64,000 nucleotides of DNA from Ostreococcus lucimarinus CCE9901 (Eukaryota > Chlorophyta > Mamiellophyceae > Mamiellales > Bathycoccaceae), in contig NC_009356.1 of the NCBI RefSeq assembly GCF_000092065.1, positions 620,001 to 684,000 on the forward strand, written 5' to 3'. Shown in pieces: positions 59,511 to 64,000 of the stretch. Within the stretch, counting starts at the first letter, position 1; each line of letters begins with the position of its first letter. Both the position numbers and the translations under genes were made by a program. The notes beneath the pieces were generated by a model. It searched no databases. It saw nothing but the letters and a program-made list of their open reading frames with translations, and had not been told where the DNA came from.

Positions 59511-61469
59511 CTATTGACTTCGCTCTTTCACAAGGGCATCCACAACGCTAGGATCAGCTAGAGTGGATATGTCACCCAACGAGTCTTCTTCTCGAGACGC
59601 TATTTTCCTCAAGATGCGTCTCATAATTTTACCACTACGCGTTTTTGGTAATCCTGGCGCCCATTGAATAGTATCAGGTGCTGCGAACGGACCGATAACA
59701 GTCCTCACACAGTTCACCAGAGCTTTCTTCGTTGCCTCCGTGAGAACACAACCTTCGCGCAACGTTACAAAAGCGTATATCGACTGACCCTTGATAGCGT
59801 GATCAATTCCCACTACAGCGGCTTCAGTACACTCCTGATGGGTGACTAATGCCGACTCGACCTCCGCAGTGCCGATACGATGACCAGACACGTTGATGAC
59901 ATCGTCAACACGTCCGGTAATCCAATAATACCCATCCGAGTCACGCTTGGCCCCATCGCCTGAAAAGTAGTACCCTTTAAACATGGAGAAGTACGCTTCT
60001 TCGTACCTTTTATGATCCGAAAAAAGTGTTCGAAACATGGATGGCCACGGTTTCTTGAAACACAAATACCCTTCGGCCTCTCCTGTCAATTCTTCTCCGG
60101 CATCGTTCAGTAATACTGGTTGAACACCAAAGAACGGGAGAGTCGCCGAACCTGGCTTCTGCTCTATCGCAAAAGGCAGTGGAGTGATCATATGCCCACC
60201 GGTTTCCGTTTGCCACCAGGTGTCTACGATCGGACAGCGTCCACCTCCGACGATCTCGGAGTACCACTGCCATGCTTCGGGGTTAATCGGTTCTCCGACT
60301 GTACCCAATATTTTCAGCGACAGCCTTTGGTGTTTGAGAACAAAGTCGTTACCGTATCGCTGCAACGCTCTTATCGCAGTTGGCGCTGTGTAGAATGCTT
60401 TCACATTATATTTGTCCACGATTTGCCAACACCGACCAGCATCTGGATGTGTCGGTACTCCCTCAAAGACAACTGAAGCGGCACCGTTTAGAAGTGGTCC
60501 ATATGTCACGTACGTATGACCTGTTATCCAGCCACAATCTGCAGTGCACCAAAATATATCACCTTGTTGCATGTTGAAAACAGAGGCGCATGTAGCTCCA
60601 GCATAAACCATGTACCCTCCGGTAGTATGGAGGACGCCCTTCGGGGAGCCTGTAGAACCAGACGTGTACAACATGAAGAGTGGATGCTCCGCATCAACCC
60701 ATTCTGTTGTGCACTCCATGGATTGTGCATGTACTGCTTGCTGCCAATGTTCATCACGACTAGTTGTGAGAAAGCCCTCCACGTCAAGCCTCTCGTTCAT
60801 GAAACATAAGCAGTGTTCAATTTTATGACCCTTTTCGGCACTGGAATCACATGCTTCGTCGACGACAGCTTTTAAATTTATGTGTTTCGAACCTCTCATC
60901 ACAGCTGAACATGTTAACACCACTTTCGCCGCCGATCCCAGAAGACGCTGCGCTAACGCCTCAGAAGAAAATCCTGCAAACACAACAGAGTGGACAGCCC
61001 CGATGCGGGCACAAGCAAGCATCGCAATAGGAAGTTCCATAATCATAGGTAAGTACAGTACAACAGCATCACCCTTAGCAACTCCGACCGATTTCAGCCA
61101 GTTTGCCAGCCGATTGACATCTGCTTGGAGCTCACTGTACGTTTTTGTCCCTTCTTCACCGACGTCATTACCTTCCCAGATTAACGCGACCTGCTCTCCA
61201 CAGCCCCTTTCAATATTTCGTTCGATGCAATTCCACGCAATGTTGGTCTTCCCGCCGGCAAACCATGAGACGTCAACTTTTCCGACGTCGGTATTGAAGT
61301 TGAAGGCGCTCACACTATCAGACCAGTCAGCACTCCAGACGAAGTCCTTGGCCAGTTTGGACCAAAATTTCTCTGGCTCAGTAACGGATTCGCGATAGAG
61401 CTCGTCGTACTGGCCACGACTCGAACAGTTTCGAAGTGTATCCATCACGTTCACGGTCGAAAGATTCAC
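59511..61469 (-). CDS. ACS: Acetyl-CoA synthetase
   Basis: Activates acetate to acetyl-CoA through acetyl-AMP. The 652-residue single-exon protein has the N-terminal ACS motif WFAGGKTNIAWNCIERN, the AMP-binding P-loop FMLYTSGSTGSPKGVLHTTG, WWQTETGGHMITPLP, the hinge GRVDDVINVSGHRIGTAEVE and the acetylatable lysine in TRSGKIMRRILRKIA. It matches bacterial/plant-type ACS in length. No obvious transit peptide precedes the domain, so compartment is uncertain. Confidence 0.95.
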   Translation of the reverse strand: MNLSTVNVMDTLRNCSSRGQYDELYRESVTEPEKFWSKLAKDFVWSADWSDSVSAFNFNTDVGKVDVSWFAGGKTNIAWNCIERNIERGCGEQVALIWEGNDVGEEGTKTYSELQADVNRLANWLKSVGVAKGDAVVLYLPMIMELPIAMLACARIGAVHSVVFAGFSSEALAQRLLGSAAKVVLTCSAVMRGSKHINLKAVVDEACDSSAEKGHKIEHCLCFMNERLDVEGFLTTSRDEHWQQAVHAQSMECTTEWVDAEHPLFMLYTSGSTGSPKGVLHTTGGYMVYAGATCASVFNMQQGDIFWCTADCGWITGHTYVTYGPLLNGAASVVFEGVPTHPDAGRCWQIVDKYNVKAFYTAPTAIRALQRYGNDFVLKHQRLSLKILGTVGEPINPEAWQWYSEIVGGGRCPIVDTWWQTETGGHMITPLPFAIEQKPGSATLPFFGVQPVLLNDAGEELTGEAEGYLCFKKPWPSMFRTLFSDHKRYEEAYFSMFKGYYFSGDGAKRDSDGYYWITGRVDDVINVSGHRIGTAEVESALVTHQECTEAAVVGIDHAIKGQSIYAFVTLREGCVLTEATKKALVNCVRTVIGPFAAPDTIQWAPGLPKTRSGKIMRRILRKIASREEDSLGDISTLADPSVVDALVKERSQ

Positions 61470-61811
61470 CTACCCTTGGTTTTCGCTCTTCGTAGTGCGA
61501 CGCAATGTGGGAAAGGCAGAGGTCACGGTGCCACATTGCAAATCACATGTCTGATATAGTGATATCCTTTAAATAGTTCAAATTTCCATTTGTATATTAC
61601 TATGAAAAGAGATTTGGAAGAAAAATGGACAAAAAAAGCCACGAACTTTTCGCTTTCCCCTCAACCCCTTAACCGTAGCGAGGTTAGTGGGGTAGCGCCG
61701 CCGCACTCAGGTTCTACAAACGTGCGAAACATCCATCACTGCACGGAGCGTGTCATCATCATTCTCAGTTTATCGATATCACGACCGTATAGACTCTAAA
61801 CGTAGCTCCGC
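61470..61811. promoter_or_regulatory. Divergent spacer between ACS and GAR1
   Basis: About 340 bp head-to-head spacer. A TATAGTGATATCC stretch near 61556 is a possible core-promoter region. No gene is seen. Confidence 0.4.
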
Positions 61812-62658
61812 ATGCGTCCGCCCAATCGAGGTGGCCGTGTTCTCGACGTGCGCTCAGGCAACTCTGGTAGGACTGGTTCAAGATTTTCTAGTGCCGGCCG
61901 TGGGCGTGGGCGTGGGCGTGGCGGCCAGTTCCGTGACGAAGGCCCCCCTGCCGCAATCGAAGGTACGCTTTCTTGACGTGTCTTTTCTCGAGACTCAACG
62001 CCACTTACAGAAATTGGCACTTTTTTACACGCGTGTGAGGGCGAAATCGTATGCAAATCTACGAATAAGAAGGTAATAGCGCGCGTTTGAGAATCTACCT
62101 GTCCCGAACGTAATTACAGATACCATATTTCAACGGCGCCATCTACCTTCAAAACAAGACCCAAGTATGTCGAAATGTTTCGATATGGAGAGAACTCACT
62201 TTCTCTTTAGGTTGGCAAAATTGAAGAAATATTTGGCCCGGTGAATGAAACGGTATAGTGCTCACCTCGCATTCATGACGCCAAACTAAACATCAAACGA
62301 ATGAAGTTGTTTACAGTGAAGCTCCTCGAGAGTATCAATGCAAGCTCATACGAAAAAGGTTTACTATCCTTTTCCTTGTTCTTGTTGCACGTTTCTTACC
62401 TGTCACTCAGGTGCAATTTTCTACATAAGCCCCGACAAGCTGTTACCGGTTGAACGCTTCACGAATACAACAAGGTGACCATGAATGATTCTTCAATTGT
62501 ATACGCACTAATTTATTTGCAGTGCTGGTAAAGTTCGCGGTAGAGGTCAAGGGGGTAGATCCACGGGAGGAAGAGGTGGTCGGGGAGGTCGAGGTGGGCG
62601 GGGCGCCCAGTTTAGCGCCCGTGGCCGAAGCGGTCGAGGAGGTCGAGGTCGTTTTTAA
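61812..62658 (+). CDS. GAR1: H/ACA small nucleolar RNP subunit GAR1
   Basis: GAR1 helps H/ACA snoRNPs carry out pseudouridylation of rRNA and is also found with telomerase RNA. About seven exons give an N-terminal RG-rich stretch (SAGRGRGRGRGGQF), the core parts HACEGEIVCKSTNKK, IPYFNGAIYLQNKTQ, VGKIEEIFGPVNET, FTVKLLESINASSYEKG and AIFYISPDKLLPVERF, and a C-terminal RGG tail (GGRGGRGGRGGRGAQFSARG). Both glycine-arginine tails fit animal/plant GAR1. Confidence 0.91.
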
Positions 62659-62826
62659 ACAGAGTGCAACTCCGTGTTTCTTGTGTCATGGCTCAAAGTC
62701 CATTGCCTACATCGTCAATGCTGGAAGTTTGACGCATTGTGAAGCTCAGTATTTTTTGTTCTCTACCACAAGCTCACTGGTGCATCAACTACAGTTTGTT
62801 CGCGAGACGACAAGTCTTCGCGATAC

Positions 62827-63580
62827 CTATTGATCTCGAATCTGCGATCAATGGTAATATCGATTAGTAAACCTCAAAATATGTAATAATCAACACTCAC
62901 CTTGAATCCAAATATTCTAGGTTCATACAAGTCAGTTTGTTTTGGGGTCTGCAAGTGCTTGAAGCTCATCAGAAACAAATGCGGAAACGTCGTTCCAAAG
63001 TACGCTCCGTCGGTGTTTCCTTGATATTTACTTCGAGGAAAGTATATATCCTAAAATACGGAGTTGGAAGCAAGAGATGCCAATATGGATGACGTACCTT
63101 GCACTTCGGACAGAATATTTTCACCGTCGCAGTTCGAAAGATATCCGACGTGCCGACCGGTAAGCACGGCGTATTCGCGCACATAAATCTTGGACAACGT
63201 CCAAAGTGGTTCTGTTTGTACTTCTCCAACATCAATGTCATACCTCTTTGGGTCAGTATGTATCGCGCGTGAATTAGACCATAGAGCATTTCTGCCGCCG
63301 ACTCAACAAGCTCCTGCTGCTGTTCGCTCAACGTGCTATGCCCTCTTTCTACATCAAGAATTGTGTCAAGTGCGTAATCATAATATGGAACAGAGGAGCT
63401 GAGGCCGCTCAAGTTGAAATCGTCTTGTATGTATTCTTCGTCAACTTCACAAAATAACTCATTTCCTTTCAATCCGCAAAACCACGCAATCCACGACTGT
63501 TCTGTATCTTCGATCGAATCGTCGAAGGAATCGTCGCCAGACGACGCCGTTTCGTCGCTCAAATACGCAGGTTTTTTCAT
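62827..63580 (-). CDS. CK2B: Casein kinase 2 regulatory subunit beta
   Basis: CK2-beta dimerises and tethers two catalytic alpha subunits. Exon 1 (63580 to about 63100) has the acidic head [48 protein letters not shown] and the zinc ligands in [15 protein letters not shown] and VKIFCPKCK. Spliced exons add [42 protein letters not shown] and the end IRDQ. The fourth-cysteine spacing and [16 protein letters not shown] are diagnostic. Length is about 215-220 residues. Confidence 0.95.
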
Positions 63581-63905
63581 CTGTTTTGAACGAGCGCTAT
63601 GTGGTGATTAGTCTCAGCCAACGTGGCTTCCTTAAAGCGACCTCATAAAGGTTATATAGCCACATATAGACAGTCTTATGTTAATATATGAGAGCAAGGA
63701 CCGAGCCAGCACTTTGCAGACGTTCCCAACGAACTGCTCGGCAGGAAAGCTCAACAGTTCCCGTCGGAAGCGAAAACGAGCGGTAAATCTATTGCTCGCG
63801 TGTCACCCTCCTCGAAATTTCGACTCGGGGCCTGCGTGTTTCACATAGCAGTAGCATACTTTTCTACATCGCAAATCAAGCCGACCCGAAGCAACGAGTG
63901 AATAG
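63581..63905. promoter_or_regulatory. Divergent spacer between CK2B and NF-YB
   Basis: About 325 bp head-to-head spacer. GGTTATATAGCC near 63649-63660 is TATA-like. No gene is seen. Confidence 0.4.
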
Positions 63906-64000
63906 ATGCCTACTGCGCACGAGGCTGATGCGAGCGTTGCCCGCGAGCAGGACAGATTCCTGCCCGTGGCGAATATCAACAGGATAATGAAAAAAGCACT
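63906..64000 (+). CDS. NF-YB: NF-YB / HAP3 CCAAT-binding factor subunit, N-terminal part (partial)
   Basis: The gene runs off the right edge. The first 31 codons read MPTAHEADASVAREQDRFLP followed by VANINRIMKKAL, the invariant start of the NF-YB histone fold (REQDRFLPIANISRIMKKALP). NF-YB pairs with NF-YC and NF-YA to bind CCAAT boxes. The very short region before the histone fold is normal for plant and algal members. Confidence 0.92.
   Translation, partial: MPTAHEADASVAREQDRFLPVANINRIMKKA

Overview
The window is nuclear DNA of a very small green alga, most likely a mamiellophycean picoalga (Ostreococcus, Bathycoccus or Micromonas relatives). The reasons are: tightly packed eukaryotic genes; a nuclear psbX gene, which places it in the green lineage; a front-end fatty acid elongase that closely resembles, from memory, the Ostreococcus enzyme; a permuted tRNA gene, a structure known from prasinophytes and some red algae; and base composition close to balanced. 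Many genes carry very short introns of about 35-60 nt with loose splice signals, and mobile DNA is present. Both are reported for the low-GC 'outlier' chromosome of these algae, so assignment to such a chromosome is a reasonable inference, not a proof.

Layout. 1-12 kb: end of TFIIA large subunit, an unknown coiled-coil gene, organellar GatA, an SMP/C2 membrane-contact protein, PP2A activator PTPA, eIF3c, NAC-beta (BTF3) and an E2F factor. 12.6-13.5 kb: a Mutator-like element with identical 90-bp inverted repeats and a 9-bp target duplication. 13.8-24 kb: a DUF212 phosphatase-like protein, plastid ClpR, a free carrier protein, biotin-protein ligase, a short beta-adaptin, and organellar TyrRS and PheRS in divergent orientation. 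24-31.5 kb: RPB12, RPB9, CAF1, eIF6, RFC5, RPL36 and RPB3. 31.6-34.2 kb: a zeaxanthin-epoxidase-like gene broken by a 772-bp copy of the RFC5/RPL36 promoter region, flanked by a 390-bp duplication. 34.6-43 kb: a nuclear petL-like gene, a TFIIS-N-like gene, H2A.Z, TFIIA-gamma, MCM7 and COG4. 43.2 kb: a permuted tRNA-Leu(UAA). 43.4-64 kb: an Asp/Asn hydroxylase-like enzyme, the elongase, proteasome alpha-3 (PSMA4) and beta-2, stromal Hsp70, a TOG-domain protein, a Nup62 C-terminal domain protein, PsbX, cyclin T/K, an OPA-family transporter, acetyl-CoA synthetase, GAR1, CK2-beta and the start of NF-YB.

Most genes are single-copy housekeeping genes. Several encode partners: two TFIIA subunits and three RNA polymerase II subunits; E2F, MCM7 and RFC5 for S phase; GatA, TyrRS and PheRS for organellar translation; PsbX, PetL and ClpR for the plastid. 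The least ordinary parts are the permuted tRNA, the Mutator-like element whose terminal repeat also lies in front of MCM7, the fresh A-X-A duplication, and the nuclear petL-like gene. Exon limits were read by eye from splice signals, reading frame and family conservation, so individual junctions may be off by a few bases.
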